A DNA stretch of 64,000 bases from Mycobacterium sp. E3198 (GCF_001667015.1 NZ_LZIS01000054.1:1-64000); one strand, 5' to 3'. Positions 47,880 to 58,119 are shown, numbered from the stretch's first letter. Notes: generated from the sequence alone by a model not told the origin. Numbers and translations: made by a program.

Positions 47880-48902
47880 TCACGATTCATCCCGCGTAGT
47901 GCCCGACGAGCCAATCGCTCTGATCGCCTGTGGAATCCGCATCAGACCTGCGACGGCGACGATCAGCCACACCACCATCGCGATCCAGAAAAAAACCAGT
48001 GCAACGGTTTGCAGCGATCGCGCCTGGATCTCGTCGGCCATCCGGTAGGTGGCGACCGAATACATGCCGAGCGGGAAAACCAGCGTCCACCACGCGCCCG
48101 TGAATCGCAACAGCCTCGGTCGCTCTTCGACGCGGTGCAGCCCGAAGTAAATCAAGGGAGGTATCCAAAGGGATGCCACCACCCAGGCCCCCACCGTGAC
48201 GGCATGCACGCTCGATGCGAGCCCGCCGCGGGCCTGCTGGTGGATATTGTGGCCGGCCACGACTGCGATGGCCAGGGAACCCATCAGGATCCAGGTGTCG
48301 GGTTCGAATCCATCGCGGTCGAGGCGCTCGGCGGTTGCGCGCCACACCATCAGCGCCGCCAGCACGGCATAGATGGCCAATGCCAAGACCCAGATCGCGG
48401 CCGCTGCGATAAGCCATTGGTGGAGGCCGGTATTGGCCGCCAGCTGGGCCGCCACGATCGCCAATCCCGATGTGGCGACGCTCGCGAGCAGCCACGCGCC
48501 GTGGACTTCGTCGCGCAGCTCAGTCAATCCGCTCTTTGACAGGTTGCGGACACTGGTTGGCGCAAGGACCAGCCAGGCCAGGCCCGCGATTGAGCCAAGC
48601 ACCGGAAGCATGAGCGGATGACCGGATGCGATTCGGTTACACAGGACCGCGCACGCGGCGACAAATGTGAACAGTGCCATGGTGACCTGGGGGTCCTTCA
48701 TGTCCCATGGCACGACCCGTCGCTTGGTGACCGTGACGATCACCGCGATGACGACAAGGACGATCAACGCCAGCGAGGCAACGATGCCGAGCGCGACGCT
48801 GACCCGGTGGTAGTGATGATTCTTGGCGGCGACCGACAAGATGCCGGTGGCCATCACCGCCGCAAACGAGTCCGGCGAAATCTCAAGCGAATTGCTGCTC
48901 AA
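47880..48902 (-). CDS. TDT family transporter (TehA/Mae1/SLAC1-like)
   Basis: A 340-residue membrane protein with about 9-10 helices. The N-terminal SPDSFAAVMATGILSVAA matches the TDT-family opening, GAWLLASVATSGLAIVAAQ the central helix, and FTGAWWTLVFPLGMYSVAT the late one. The family includes tellurite-resistance proteins, malate transporters and anion channels. It converges on the PPE gene. The transported ion is not predictable. Confidence 0.85.
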   Translation of the reverse strand: MSSNSLEISPDSFAAVMATGILSVAAKNHHYHRVSVALGIVASLALIVLVVIAVIVTVTKRRVVPWDMKDPQVTMALFTFVAACAVLCNRIASGHPLMLPVLGSIAGLAWLVLAPTSVRNLSKSGLTELRDEVHGAWLLASVATSGLAIVAAQLAANTGLHQWLIAAAAIWVLALAIYAVLAALMVWRATAERLDRDGFEPDTWILMGSLAIAVVAGHNIHQQARGGLASSVHAVTVGAWVVASLWIPPLIYFGLHRVEERPRLLRFTGAWWTLVFPLGMYSVATYRMADEIQARSLQTVALVFFWIAMVVWLIVAVAGLMRIPQAIRAIGSSGTTRDES

Positions 48903-49342
48903 TGTCGGCCCTTGGACGTTTTACCTCAACCCGGATCAGATACCCGAAATATCGACGCCAAACCTCCAAATCACCTGTTCCGCATCGCCGCAGCCCACTG
49001 GACCGGGTGTCGAGCTTGTGCTATGAATAATTCAAAGATCGATCTGTCTTCAGATGCCAGGGCAGGTACACGTCGCGGCTTCGACACCGCGTGATCCGGA
49101 GTGTTGCCTTGGCAGAGTTACGACTTTTCTTCCTTCCTTCCGTGGCTGCGGAGGGTCAGTGCGTGACGTCGCGCGTGGACTCCCTGACGCGCCGGCCCGT
49201 TCGGCAGCACAGGCCGTGGCGCAGTCGAGGCTCCTAGCGATTCAACGTGGTTGCGGCGAGGCTCAGGCGAAGATCCTGGTGCCGAGCGCAATTCAGCGGT
49301 CGCTATCTCCCCGCACAACGGATCCAAGGAAGTGAGACGGCT
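48903..49342. other. 440-bp intergenic region
   Basis: No coding frame is convincing; a 23-codon frame at 49023-49094 is unsupported. The right end supplies the ribosome site (AAGGAAGTGAG) for the next gene. Promoters for both divergent neighbours are expected here. Confidence 0.4.
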
Positions 49343-49774
49343 ATGCATTGGACTGATGTCGTCGAGTTCGAGAGAAAATTGTCGCTGTTGCCGGGCCAAC
49401 GGTTCGCGGTCGTCAACGGGCCCCCCGATTATGCGCCGGTTGGCTTTCCGATCACCGATGGGCCAGAGCCCGATTCGGCCGGCGCGGTCATCGGGTTTGC
49501 GGCGTGCCGCGGGGACTTGGGCCTACTCGAGGCGGTTTATGCTGCCGCGCGGGAAGCTCGGGTGGCTTGGGTGACCTACCCGAAGCCGGGCCGCATGGCA
49601 ACCGACTTGCACCGAGACTGGTTGGCCCGAACCGTCCGCCAATACGGCGTTGAGGCGGTCACGCACGTCTCGATCGACGAGATTTGGTCGGCCTTGCTGC
49701 TGCGACCGGCTCCGGCCGATTTCAGCGCCGCAGATCTTGACGACGCCTGGCCCGGTAGCTCTCGCGGTGGGTGA
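49343..49774 (+). CDS. DUF3052-like hypothetical protein
   Basis: A 143-residue protein. The core segment VAWVTYPKPGRMATDLHRDWL followed by VTHVSIDEIWSALLLRP resembles the actinobacterial DUF3052 pattern (quoted here in parts: AWVTYPKPGRMATDL, HVSIDEIWSALLLRP). A good ribosome site precedes the ATG. Function unknown; the family is small and cytosolic. It is followed 12 bp later by a broken phoU-like gene. Confidence 0.65.
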   Translation: MHWTDVVEFERKLSLLPGQRFAVVNGPPDYAPVGFPITDGPEPDSAGAVIGFAACRGDLGLLEAVYAAAREARVAWVTYPKPGRMATDLHRDWLARTVRQYGVEAVTHVSIDEIWSALLLRPAPADFSAADLDDAWPGSSRGG

Positions 49775-49786
49775 TGGGGGGTCACT

Positions 49787-50030
49787 GTGTTGGTAAGACC
49801 CACCGAAGAATTGCGCTCCTCGTATGGAGCGCAGGTCGCCGGGCTGAATGCCCAGCTGGCTGAAATGTGCGAAATGGCCGGCCGCGCGTTGGGTTTCGCC
49901 ACGCAACCATTGGTGCTGGTCGACCTCGCCTGGCGCAACGGGTGGTTGTGACTCATCGCGCCATCGTGGCGACGAGCGTGCACGCAAAAAGAACGGCGTT
50001 GTTGCCGGCCTGGCGCACGCGGCTAGGTGG
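49787..50030 (+). pseudogene. phoU: Truncated and frameshifted phoU remnant
   Basis: A GTG-initiated frame encodes LRSSYGAQVAGLNAQLAEMC followed by EMAGRALGFATQPL, like the N-terminal helix pair of PhoU (usual form MRxxYHxQLxELxxxLxEMCxLAGxAM). It stops after 54 codons. The similarity continues in another frame (LAQRVVVTHRAIVATSVHAK, PhoU form LAEQVIxDHExIxAxSxRAE). It then ends against the 3' end of the amine oxidase gene. About 70% of PhoU is missing, so this is a relic. Confidence 0.65.
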
Positions 50031-51419
50031 TCGGAACAATCATGTCGGCGTGCGGTTGGCGGGTTACGCCGAGGCTGTACGCGACCTCGCTTGCGGCACG
50101 GTGTCCGGATTCGACGGCGCCATCCATGTAGCCGGTCCAACGTCGCGCCGTCTCGGTGCCGGACCAGTGCAGCGGTCCGATGGGTGCGCGCAGGGCGGCG
50201 CCGAACCGGGCAAGCGTCGAGGGCGCGGTGAAAGCGCCATAGCATCCACCGGTGTATTCCTCGGCGACCCAGTCGTGTTCGATGTAATCGATCGGCTCTG
50301 CGGCCTTGGGCCCAAAGAAAGCAACCAGGTCGTCGACCACTTGCCGTCGGTGCTCCCGCCGGGAAATGCGGCTGGCGCCGTCGGCGTGCCGTCCTTCGCG
50401 GAAGGCGACGAGGACGCCAGGGCGTCCCTGCATCGGAGTGTTGTCGAAGACCGAGCTCACCGCGCGCCAATCACTGTTGGCCTGACCGCTGAAACCGGCT
50501 CGGCGCCAGAACGGTTCGTCGTAGATAACGTTCGTCTTCAGCACGTGTCCCATCGGCATGCGTTGGGTCAGTTGCGCCCGCTCCGGCGGTAAGGGCGGGG
50601 TGTAATGTATCCGCCCGCTCAGCATCGGCGGCACCGCAATGATGGCTCGGCGCGCCGAAATCACGCCCAAATCCGAAGTTTTCGCGCGGACGGCACCCTC
50701 GTGCCAACTCACGTTGGTTACCGGGCAACCCAACCGGACGGCATCGCCGAGCTTTTCGGCGAGTCGGATGGCGATCAGTTGCGAGCCGCCGGCGATCCGG
50801 TCTTGCTGGGCACCCCCTTCGGTGTTGATCAGCATTGCCGCTCCGCCGGCGGCAGCGACATAAGAACATGCCCAGAAGGCCGAAATATCCTCGGGCTCGG
50901 CGGCAAAAATGGTTTCGGTGATGAGCCGCATGCAGTTGCGTCCCTGCCGCGTGCGTACATGTCGGTTGATCCAGGAAGCGAACGTCTGCTTGTCGAGTGC
51001 GGCCATGCGCGGGTTCGCCGTCGTATCGAATGGCGCCAATTGGCGTGCCGTACGGTCAAGGCGCCACAGCGCGTAGCCGATGTCGCCCAAAAGTGCGGGG
51101 CTCAGCCGCGGGAAGCGTCCGCTGTAGTGGACGATCCGACCACCGAGGTCGAGCAGGTGGCGCCCGTGGTGATAAGTGGGAAAGAGCGAAAGCCCAGCTC
51201 CCCGACGAGCTCGCGAACTCGCAGCTGTCCGGGAGCCACCCATTGACCTCCGACCTCGATCGCTCCGCCCCCCGGGAGCGTTGCGTTGAGCAGGCGGCCG
51301 CCGACGCGGTCGCGAGCTTCCAGCACTACCACCCGTTGGCCGCAGCCAAGAAGATGACGGGCGGCCGTCAGGCCGGCAAGCCCCGCACCCACGATCACCA
51401 CGTCGACATCGTTCGTCAT
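50023..51419 (-). pseudogene. Flavin-containing amine oxidase broken by a frameshift
   Basis: The ATG at 51419 opens [19 protein letters not shown] with the FAD GxGxxG and the [11 protein letters not shown] motif, but the frame is lost near 51187-51198 (reads [13 protein letters not shown]). The normal sequence continues in another frame ([20 protein letters not shown]) to the end, including GGAQQDRIAGGSQ, WTGYMDGAVESGHRAA and a TAG stop. A one-base deletion in CTGGGCTTTCGC accounts for it. Full-length relatives are about 450 residues (AofH-like). Either a recent pseudogene or a base-calling error. Confidence 0.85.
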
Positions 51420-51784
51420 CGTCCTCCCTCCGGCCCGTCAAAGGCGTCGATGAATCCCGGCTCAGTGCCGAACCCCTTGTGCAGTCAACCGAATGCCCGA
51501 ATGCCGCCGGGAGAAACGCCTCAGCCTTCCTCGCGTGCCGGTTCAACACGGCCTGGGTGATCAGATCCGATAAGCGAACCATCGGCCACCAAGCGAATTG
51601 TCAATTGGCCCATTTGGTGGCGTGGCATTCGAAAGTTTATGCGAGACAGAAGTGTTGATGACTTTAATTGCGGCGGAAGGCCCTTCGGGATCGTGAGCCC
51701 ACCGCGAAGGTGTGTTTTGATGATTGACGGGTGGGTAGGAGTCGCCTTGAATCGTTACTGGGAATGAGGGAAGGGTTCTCAAAG
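51420..51784. other. 365-bp intergenic region
   Basis: Nothing coding is supported. It should hold the promoters of the divergent amine oxidase relic and the ketoacyl synthase. The patch 51590-51680 is A/T richer than its surroundings. Confidence 0.4.
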
Positions 51785-53047
51785 ATGATGGCTCCGTTGG
51801 CTACCGGAAATAGTCTCCCCAATGTGGTCGTCACCGGTATTGCGATGACGACCGCGCTCGCCGCTGACACCGAGACGGCATGGAGGTTGCTGCTCGATTG
51901 TCAAAGTGGCATCCGTGAGCTCGATGACCCGTTCGTCGAGGAGTTCGGGCTCCCGGTTCGCATCGGCGGCCACCTGCGGGAGGAGTTCGACGGCCAGCTG
52001 ACGCCAGTGGAGCTGCGCCGCATGGGCTACCTGCAGAGGATGTCCACAGTCCTGAGCCGCCGGGCGTGGGAGAACGCCGGGTCGCCCGAGGTCGACCCTG
52101 ACCGGCTGCTGGTGTCCGTCGGCACCGGTCTGGGCTCGGCAGAGGAAATGGTATTCAGCTACGACGACATGCGCGCTCGTGGGGGCCGCGCGGTCTCACC
52201 GCTGGGCGTGCAGAAGTACATGCCCAACGGCGCCGCCGCGGCGATCGCCCTGGATCGGCATGCGAAGGCGGGGGTGTTCACCACGGTGTCGGCGTGCGCG
52301 TCGGGTTCGGAGGGCATCGCCCAGGCGTGGCGCAACATCGTGTTCGGCGAGGCCGACATCGCCATCTGCGGCGGCGTGGAGACCAAGATCGAGGCCGTGC
52401 CGATCGCCGCGTTCGCGAAAATGCGCATCGTGATGTCCACCAAGAACGACGACCCGGAGGGCGCCTGCCGCCCCTTCGACCGCGACCGCGACGGCTTCGT
52501 GTTCGGCGAGGCCGGCGCGCTGATGGTGATCGAGACCGAGGAGCACGCCAAGGCCCGCGGCGCCCCGATCCTGGCTCGCTTGATGGGGGCCAGCATCACC
52601 TCCGACGGCTACCACATGGTGGCCCCGAATCCCAACGGCGAGCGGGCCGCGCACGCGATGACCCGCGCCATCCAGCTGGCGGGTTTGGCGCCGGGCGACA
52701 TCGACCACGTCAACGCGCATGCCACCGGCACGTCGGTGGGCGATCTGGCGGAGGCCAAGGCCATCAACAACGCGCTGGGACCGCACGGCGGCAACGCGGC
52801 GGTGTATGCCCCCAAGGCCGCGCTGGGTCACTCGGTGGGCGCGGTCGGCGCGGTGGAGTCGATCCTGACCGTGTTGGCGCTGCGCGACCAGGTGGTTCCG
52901 CCGACCCTGAACCTGGAGAACCTCGATCCGGAGATCGATTTGGACGTGGTGGCGGGCAAGCCGCGCCCGGGCGACTACAAGTACGCGATCAACAACTCGT
53001 TCGGGTTCGGCGGCCACAACGTCGCCATCGTATTCGGACGGTATTAG
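51785..53047 (+). CDS. Beta-ketoacyl-ACP synthase, KasB-like, outside a kas operon
   Basis: A 420-residue FabF-type condensing enzyme with Cys171 (SACASGSEG), His312 (NAHATGT), Lys344 and His349 ([10 protein letters not shown]) all intact. Much of the sequence follows M. tuberculosis KasB closely ([34 protein letters not shown]). KasB elongates meromycolate chains in FAS-II. Here the gene is alone: no fabD, acpM, kasA or accD6 is adjacent. It overlaps the convergent nitrilase gene at the stops. It is probably an extra paralogue; whether it serves mycolate or another lipid is unknown. Confidence 0.92.
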   Translation: MMAPLATGNSLPNVVVTGIAMTTALAADTETAWRLLLDCQSGIRELDDPFVEEFGLPVRIGGHLREEFDGQLTPVELRRMGYLQRMSTVLSRRAWENAGSPEVDPDRLLVSVGTGLGSAEEMVFSYDDMRARGGRAVSPLGVQKYMPNGAAAAIALDRHAKAGVFTTVSACASGSEGIAQAWRNIVFGEADIAICGGVETKIEAVPIAAFAKMRIVMSTKNDDPEGACRPFDRDRDGFVFGEAGALMVIETEEHAKARGAPILARLMGASITSDGYHMVAPNPNGERAAHAMTRAIQLAGLAPGDIDHVNAHATGTSVGDLAEAKAINNALGPHGGNAAVYAPKAALGHSVGAVGAVESILTVLALRDQVVPPTLNLENLDPEIDLDVVAGKPRPGDYKYAINNSFGFGGHNVAIVFGRY

Positions 53048-53982
53048 TCGACCAGCGCGTCGTAGCTGTCGGGCCGGCGCAGGTCCAACAGGGGAAAGGC
53101 GTTGAGCCAGTCCCGCCTTTGGTCCAGATCGAGGTCGGCGATCAGAAGCGCCTCTTCGTTGCGTGGCGCGCGAAGGAGAAGCCTGCCATAGGGATCGGAG
53201 ATGAACGACGATCCGTAGAAGTTGATCGTGCCCTCGTCGCCGGTGCGGTTGGGCACCACCATGAACAGCCCGTTGGCGATACCGTTGCCCACGATGACCT
53301 TTCGCCAACGGGGTTCGCTGTCGAATTGCGGAAACGACGGTTCGGAGCCGATCGCGCTGGGATAGACGACGATCTCGGCGCCACGAAGCGAGTATGTCCG
53401 GGCCACTTCGGGAAACCATTGATCCCAGCACGTTGGCAGCCCCAACCGGGCACCGAGGCCCGACGGCTCATGCACCGGATAGGGGTCGCCGTCTAGGGGA
53501 CCCGGCCGGAAATAACCGCGCTCGCGGTAACCCTCAGAGTTGGGAACGTGCATCTTGCGCACCCGCGCCACCAGCTCGCCGTCGGGAGATACCAAAATTG
53601 CGGCGTTATAGCCGAGCCCGTCGTTACGGCCCCGCTCCGGTGCCGCTTTCTCATACAGCGAGGCGTGCACGAAAACCCGGTTGGCCCGGGCGCTTTCAGC
53701 AGCGAAGGCGAACGTGGGCCCGCTGCGAAGGTCTTCCGCTCCGGCAGCGGGAGTGGAGGGGGGCGACGTGTCGCCGGGATACCGGCTCAGCGTCAGCTCG
53801 GGCAGAAAAACGGCGCGCGCCCCAGCGGCGGCGGCCCTGGCGATTGCATCGCCGAGGACGCTGGTGAGCTCCGTACGGTCCGGGCGCCACCGATGCTGAA
53901 CCACACCGATCCGCAGCGGTGGGCGGCGGGAGGTTTCGGTACGCGTCGGCGATTCCGGCGCGTCCGCGGTGAGCGTGATCAT
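53044..53982 (-). CDS. Nitrilase-superfamily C-N hydrolase (carbamoylputrescine/ureidopropionase-like)
   Basis: A 312-residue nitrilase-fold enzyme with the catalytic Glu in [13 protein letters not shown], Lys in RKMHVPN and Cys in [15 protein letters not shown]. The [14 protein letters not shown] segment resembles the N-carbamoylputrescine amidohydrolase and beta-ureidopropionase branches. It would cleave a carbamoyl or amide C-N bond. It is divergent from a decarboxylase gene that may act on amino acids, so a polyamine or amine pathway is conceivable. Confidence 0.88.
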   Translation of the reverse strand: MITLTADAPESPTRTETSRRPPLRIGVVQHRWRPDRTELTSVLGDAIARAAAAGARAVFLPELTLSRYPGDTSPPSTPAAGAEDLRSGPTFAFAAESARANRVFVHASLYEKAAPERGRNDGLGYNAAILVSPDGELVARVRKMHVPNSEGYRERGYFRPGPLDGDPYPVHEPSGLGARLGLPTCWDQWFPEVARTYSLRGAEIVVYPSAIGSEPSFPQFDSEPRWRKVIVGNGIANGLFMVVPNRTGDEGTINFYGSSFISDPYGRLLLRAPRNEEALLIADLDLDQRRDWLNAFPLLDLRRPDSYDALVD

Positions 53983-54101
53983 CAGGCCTGACTACCCATG
54001 GGCGGCGCGTGCAATCGGGAAGCCCGACCGATTACCTCCATCGTTCGTGGGTACGACTTCTTGGGTCCGGCACCGAGAGAGCACACGCGAGGAAAGATCA
54101 G

Positions 54102-55298
54102 ATGAGCAATCCGAATGCGACCGTTCAAGAACTGCGCAACCTCTTCGAAAGAGAGCCGGGGCTCGCGCAAGCCCTGGAGCGATCGCTGGTCCAGGCCCGC
54201 AAATCGGCCGAGGCCGAATTGCGGCCGGAGTTGTTCGAGGCGCTCGAGTGGCCCATCGACATCGATCAATACGCGGACTACATCAAGCGCTTCATCCGGT
54301 GGGTGCCCCGCCAGTCCGACGCAAAGGCATGGCAGGAGCTGGAGCCGGAGGAAAGACAGGCCAAGGAGGTCAGCGACCGGACCGCGCACTTCTTCTTCTT
54401 GGTCGATCAAGAGGTCGAAGGTGGTGCGCCGCAGGACTCGGTGGCTTTTCGCGGTTGGATGACGGATTTCTCGCGCCGGTGGGGCAGCTTCTTGGACACT
54501 ACGGCGTCGTTCAGCCAGGAAACCCTGCAATCCTTCATCGATTACGCGCCGGAGTATCGGGTCCATGAGTCGCTGATCGACGGGAGGCCGAACATGCCCA
54601 GCGGTTGGTTGACGTTCAACCAGTTCTTCGGCCGCGAATTGAACGGCGGGCTGCGCCCGATTTCCGAGCCGACTAGCAATCTCGTGGTGACCTCGCCCGC
54701 CGATTGCGTTTTTCAACACGCATACGACATCGACGGCGACTCGAACATCCCGCCGGTAACCCTCAAGTCAGTGAAGACCTTTGGCAATGTGAAGCAGCTC
54801 CTCGAGGGCAGCGCATACAGCGAAAGCTTCGCGGGCGGGACATTCGTTCATTACATGCTGAAACCCTCGTCATACCACCGGTACCACCTGCCCGTGTCGG
54901 GGGAGATCAAGGAGGCCTTCAACGTCAGCGGCCAGGTATTCATGCAGGTGTCCCTCGAGGGTCACGAATTCAAATCCAGCGATAGCGCGACCACCGGCTA
55001 CGAGTTTTTCCAAAACAGGGGTGTCGTCACGATCGACACGTCGGCGTCCGACTCCGATGACATCGGCGTTGTCGCGGTCATCCCCGTGGGAATGGCGCAC
55101 GTGTCCTCGGTGATTCTCACCGCAGTCAAAGGCACGCACATGGCCAAGGGCGACGAGTTCGGCTACTTCCAGTTCGGCGGCTCCGACATCATCATCCTTT
55201 TTCAGGAGGGCGTCGATCCGCAGATCGACACCGGCGAGCACTATCGGCTCTTCGGCACGCCGGTAGCGCGGGCAAGCTCACAACGTATTGCTAGATAA
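54102..55298 (+). CDS. Phosphatidylserine decarboxylase-like pyruvoyl enzyme
   Basis: A 398-residue protein. An N-terminal helical region of about 150 residues looks like the PSD-associated domain (PF12588 type). The catalytic domain has WLTFNQFFGRELNGGLRPI, SPADCVFQ, SSYHRYHLPVSG and a C-terminal FGGSDIIILF. The LGST-type cleavage motif is thus Gly360-Ser361, predicted to self-cleave and make the pyruvoyl group. Fungal PsiD, with the same extension, decarboxylates tryptophan. The ATG has GAGGAAAG upstream. Phospholipid or amino-acid substrate cannot be chosen from sequence. Confidence 0.87.
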   Translation: MSNPNATVQELRNLFEREPGLAQALERSLVQARKSAEAELRPELFEALEWPIDIDQYADYIKRFIRWVPRQSDAKAWQELEPEERQAKEVSDRTAHFFFLVDQEVEGGAPQDSVAFRGWMTDFSRRWGSFLDTTASFSQETLQSFIDYAPEYRVHESLIDGRPNMPSGWLTFNQFFGRELNGGLRPISEPTSNLVVTSPADCVFQHAYDIDGDSNIPPVTLKSVKTFGNVKQLLEGSAYSESFAGGTFVHYMLKPSSYHRYHLPVSGEIKEAFNVSGQVFMQVSLEGHEFKSSDSATTGYEFFQNRGVVTIDTSASDSDDIGVVAVIPVGMAHVSSVILTAVKGTHMAKGDEFGYFQFGGSDIIILFQEGVDPQIDTGEHYRLFGTPVARASSQRIAR

Positions 55299-55361
55299 GT
55301 CACAGCGAATCTTTCGGCGGGTGACCGTTTGTGGCGCCCTCGCGCGGGCAGGCGAATAGCC

Positions 55362-56726
55362 ATGGCGCGCTCTCACGACATCGTCGACTGGAACCCGGAA
55401 AACGAGGAAGCCTGGGAGTCGGGCAACAAAGCCGTGGCCCAGCGGAACATGATCTGGTCAATCGCGACGGACCATGTCGCATTTGGGGTCTGGTCGCTGT
55501 GGTCGGTGCTGGTCCTGTTCATGCCGGAATCGGTTTACGGCTTTTCGGCGAGCGACAAGTTCCTGCTGGTGGCGGTCAACACGCTGGTGGGTGCGCTGAT
55601 GCGCATTCCCTACACGGCGGCAATAGGCATTTTCGGCGGCCGCAATTTCACGGTGGTCTCGACCGCCGTGCTGTTGATCCCCGCAGGCGGCACGATCGCG
55701 CTGTTGGCGAATCCCGGCCTGCCGCTGTGGCCATACCTGGTGTGTGCGGCGCTGACCGGATTGGGCGGCGGCAATTTCTCCGCGTCGATGACCAATGTGA
55801 ACGCCTTTTACCCGCAGCGGCTCAAGGGCTGGGCTCTGGGCCTCAACGCCGGCGGCGGCAACATCGGCGTGCCGGCGATCCAGCTGGTCGGCCTGCTGGT
55901 GATTGCGGTGGCGGGTCACCGGCAGCCGTACTGGGTGTCCGGGCTCTACATGGTGCTGCTGACGATCACCAGCATCGGTGCTTTTGTGTACATGGACAAC
56001 ATCAAGGAGTATCGAGTCAATTTCGCCGCCATGCGGAAGATGATCGGACAGTCGGACTCCTGGTTGCTCTCACTGCTCTATGTGGGCACGTTCGGTTCCT
56101 TCATCGGGTTCGCGTTCGCGCTTAGCCAGGTGCTCCACATGAAGTTCACCGAAGCCGGGCAGAGCTCGGCGCAGGCATCGCTGCACGCCGCCCAAATCGC
56201 CTTTGTGGGGCCTCTTTTGGGCTCGCTGGCCCGCATCTTCGGTGGCAAACTGGCCGACCGTGTCGGCGGCGGCCGGGTGACGCTCGCCGTCTTCGGCGGC
56301 ATGATCCTCGCCGCCGGATTGCTCGTGTTTGCCAGCACCCTCGAGGACAACAACGGCGGCCGTTTCACCACCACGTCGATCATCACCTACATCGTCGGTT
56401 TCGTCTTCCTGTTCCTTTTCGCCGGGGCGGGCAACGGATCGATCTACAAGATGATCCCTTCGGTGTTCGAGGCACGTAGCCGATCGCTGGATCTCGGTGA
56501 GGACGACCGCAAGCAGTGGTCGAAAAACGTTGGGGGAGCGATGGTCGGGTTTGCCGACTCGGTCGGCGCGTTCGGCGGCTTCGCGATCGACATCGCGCTG
56601 CGGCAGTCGTATCTGATGGCTCACACGGAGACCCCCGCATTGTGGATCTTCCTCGGCTGCTACATCGGTTTCGCCGTTCTGACCTGGGCCGTGTATGTTC
56701 GCCGGCCGGTCACGGATCGGGGATAG
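55362..56726 (+). CDS. narK: NarK-family nitrate/nitrite transporter
   Basis: A 454-residue MFS protein with about 12 helices. The nitrate signature appears as GLGGGNFSASMTNVNAFYP near 140 and again in a weaker C-terminal form (GNGSIYKMIPSVF). ATG 55362 follows a poor ribosome site. It lies 63 bp after the decarboxylase-like gene. Mycobacterial NarK-type proteins import nitrate or export nitrite; no nitrate reductase is in the window. Confidence 0.9.
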   Translation: MARSHDIVDWNPENEEAWESGNKAVAQRNMIWSIATDHVAFGVWSLWSVLVLFMPESVYGFSASDKFLLVAVNTLVGALMRIPYTAAIGIFGGRNFTVVSTAVLLIPAGGTIALLANPGLPLWPYLVCAALTGLGGGNFSASMTNVNAFYPQRLKGWALGLNAGGGNIGVPAIQLVGLLVIAVAGHRQPYWVSGLYMVLLTITSIGAFVYMDNIKEYRVNFAAMRKMIGQSDSWLLSLLYVGTFGSFIGFAFALSQVLHMKFTEAGQSSAQASLHAAQIAFVGPLLGSLARIFGGKLADRVGGGRVTLAVFGGMILAAGLLVFASTLEDNNGGRFTTTSIITYIVGFVFLFLFAGAGNGSIYKMIPSVFEARSRSLDLGEDDRKQWSKNVGGAMVGFADSVGAFGGFAIDIALRQSYLMAHTETPALWIFLGCYIGFAVLTWAVYVRRPVTDRG

Positions 56727-56776
56727 GCTGAGCTCAACGGCAAGAAGACACGCTCGGGTGGAACGGGGTGGTTGGG

Positions 56777-57262
56777 ATGAAGGACCTCTTACTGGAGCTG
56801 GTTGACGGGTGGCGGCCGGCGGCCTACGCCGCCGTCAAGGCCCTCGCGTTGTTCGTCACCGCCGCAACGGCTTTCCGGCTCACCCTCCGGCGCACCATCG
56901 CCGAATTCACGCCGTTCGACTGGGTCACCGCCGTGGCGGTCGGCGCCATCGTCGGCCGCACCGCGACGGCCGCCGATACCTCGTGGCTCACGGGAGCGGC
57001 CGCGCTACTGGCGCTGATCGCCGCGCATGACGTCGTTGCGCGCCTGCGGTTCATCCCGTGGGTGCGCCGGCTCGTTGACCCACCGGTGCGGGTCCTCGTC
57101 CGCGACGGAGAACTCGATGAAAGGAACTTGAAACGTTGCCGACTGACGCACGAGGATCTCGACGCGATTCTGCGCCAGCACGGCCAGCAAACCCCACGCG
57201 ACGTTCGCCTAGCGCTCTTTGAGACCAAAGGTGTGGTCTCCGTGTTCGCCGGTTCCAAATAA
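56777..57262 (+). CDS. DUF421/YetF-like membrane protein
   Basis: A 161-residue protein with three predicted membrane segments (about 18-36, 48-66, 72-88) followed by a cytoplasmic domain with the family segment PVRVLVRDGELDERNLKRCRLTHEDL (in parts: PVRVLVRDGELDE, RLTHEDLDAILRQ). A GTG three codons upstream is an alternative start. Function of the family is unclear; spore and stress roles are reported for YetF-type proteins in firmicutes. Confidence 0.82.
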   Translation: MKDLLLELVDGWRPAAYAAVKALALFVTAATAFRLTLRRTIAEFTPFDWVTAVAVGAIVGRTATAADTSWLTGAAALLALIAAHDVVARLRFIPWVRRLVDPPVRVLVRDGELDERNLKRCRLTHEDLDAILRQHGQQTPRDVRLALFETKGVVSVFAGSK

Positions 57263-57365
57263 GACCCACCCCAGGCATGCGCGGTTCCGGGGTCAAGCCG
57301 CTTCCTTGCCGCCAAACACATGACATGGTAAACAATTGTCTAGGGAAATTGTTTTAGGACCGGCG

Positions 57366-58067
57366 GTGACCTCACGAAACGAACTGCTTCGGCTTACTGA
57401 GATGGTTCGGGACCTCCAGCGGGAGGCGCCCGCTGACGAGCGCACCCTGGAAAGCCTCGTCCGAAGCGCCGCCGAAACGGTGCCCGGCGCGCAATATGCC
57501 GGCATCACGATCACCGGCCCGAGCCACCTCGAGACGCCCTCGGCGACGGGCCGATACCCGGCCGTGCTGGATGGGATTCAGCGACAGGAAGGCGAAGGAC
57601 CGTGTCTGTCGGCCGCGTGGGAACAGCACACCATCCGGATCGATGACCTCGCTGCCGATGCCCGGTGGCCTCGGTACCGTCGTGAAGCACTGCGGCAGAC
57701 ACCGATCCGTTCGGTCCTGTCGTTTCGGCTGTTCTCTTCCAAGCGCAGCGCGGGCGCACTCAACTTCTACGCCGACCAAACCCACGTGTTCGACAGCGAA
57801 TCTCTGGAAGTGGGGCTGACTTTCGCCACCCACCTGGCACTCGCATGGAATATTTCGCAGCGCGACAAGCAATTTCGCAGCGCGCTCGTGTCCCGCGACA
57901 TCATCGGCCAAGCCAAAGGCATGGTGATGGAACGGTTCGGCATCGATGCGGTCGAGGCATTCGAGCTGCTCAAGAAGCTTTCGCAGCAGTCGAACACGCC
58001 GGTCGCCGAGCTCGCCCAGCGATTGGTCGGCTCGCATCGTCTGGCGCGCAAACGACGCGCGCATTGA
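57366..58067 (+). CDS. GAF-ANTAR RNA-binding regulator
   Basis: A 233-residue protein with a GAF sensor domain (about 20-165, with GEGPCLSAAWEQ) and a C-terminal ANTAR domain (about 175-225: DIIGQAKGMVMERFGIDAVE, then LAQRLV). ANTAR domains bind paired hairpins in nascent RNA and cause antitermination. The start is taken as GTG with TAGGA upstream; an in-frame TTG 30 bp earlier is possible. The neighbours (DUF4396, antiporter) could be targets. Confidence 0.88.
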   Translation: MTSRNELLRLTEMVRDLQREAPADERTLESLVRSAAETVPGAQYAGITITGPSHLETPSATGRYPAVLDGIQRQEGEGPCLSAAWEQHTIRIDDLAADARWPRYRREALRQTPIRSVLSFRLFSSKRSAGALNFYADQTHVFDSESLEVGLTFATHLALAWNISQRDKQFRSALVSRDIIGQAKGMVMERFGIDAVEAFELLKKLSQQSNTPVAELAQRLVGSHRLARKRRAH

Positions 58068-58119
58068 GGAAATGCCCCGATGCCTGCGTCAGCCCCGCGA
58101 TCGTGGGTAGTACGTCACT

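Noticed and set aside
48301..48311. GGTTCGAATCC, identical to a tRNA T-loop
   Set aside because: It lies inside the TDT transporter gene and no acceptor or anticodon stem can be built around it.
51420..51582. Upstream extension of the amine oxidase frame on the reverse strand
   Set aside because: The first 140 or so residues are out-of-frame translation; the true N-terminus with the FAD motif is in another frame from 51419.
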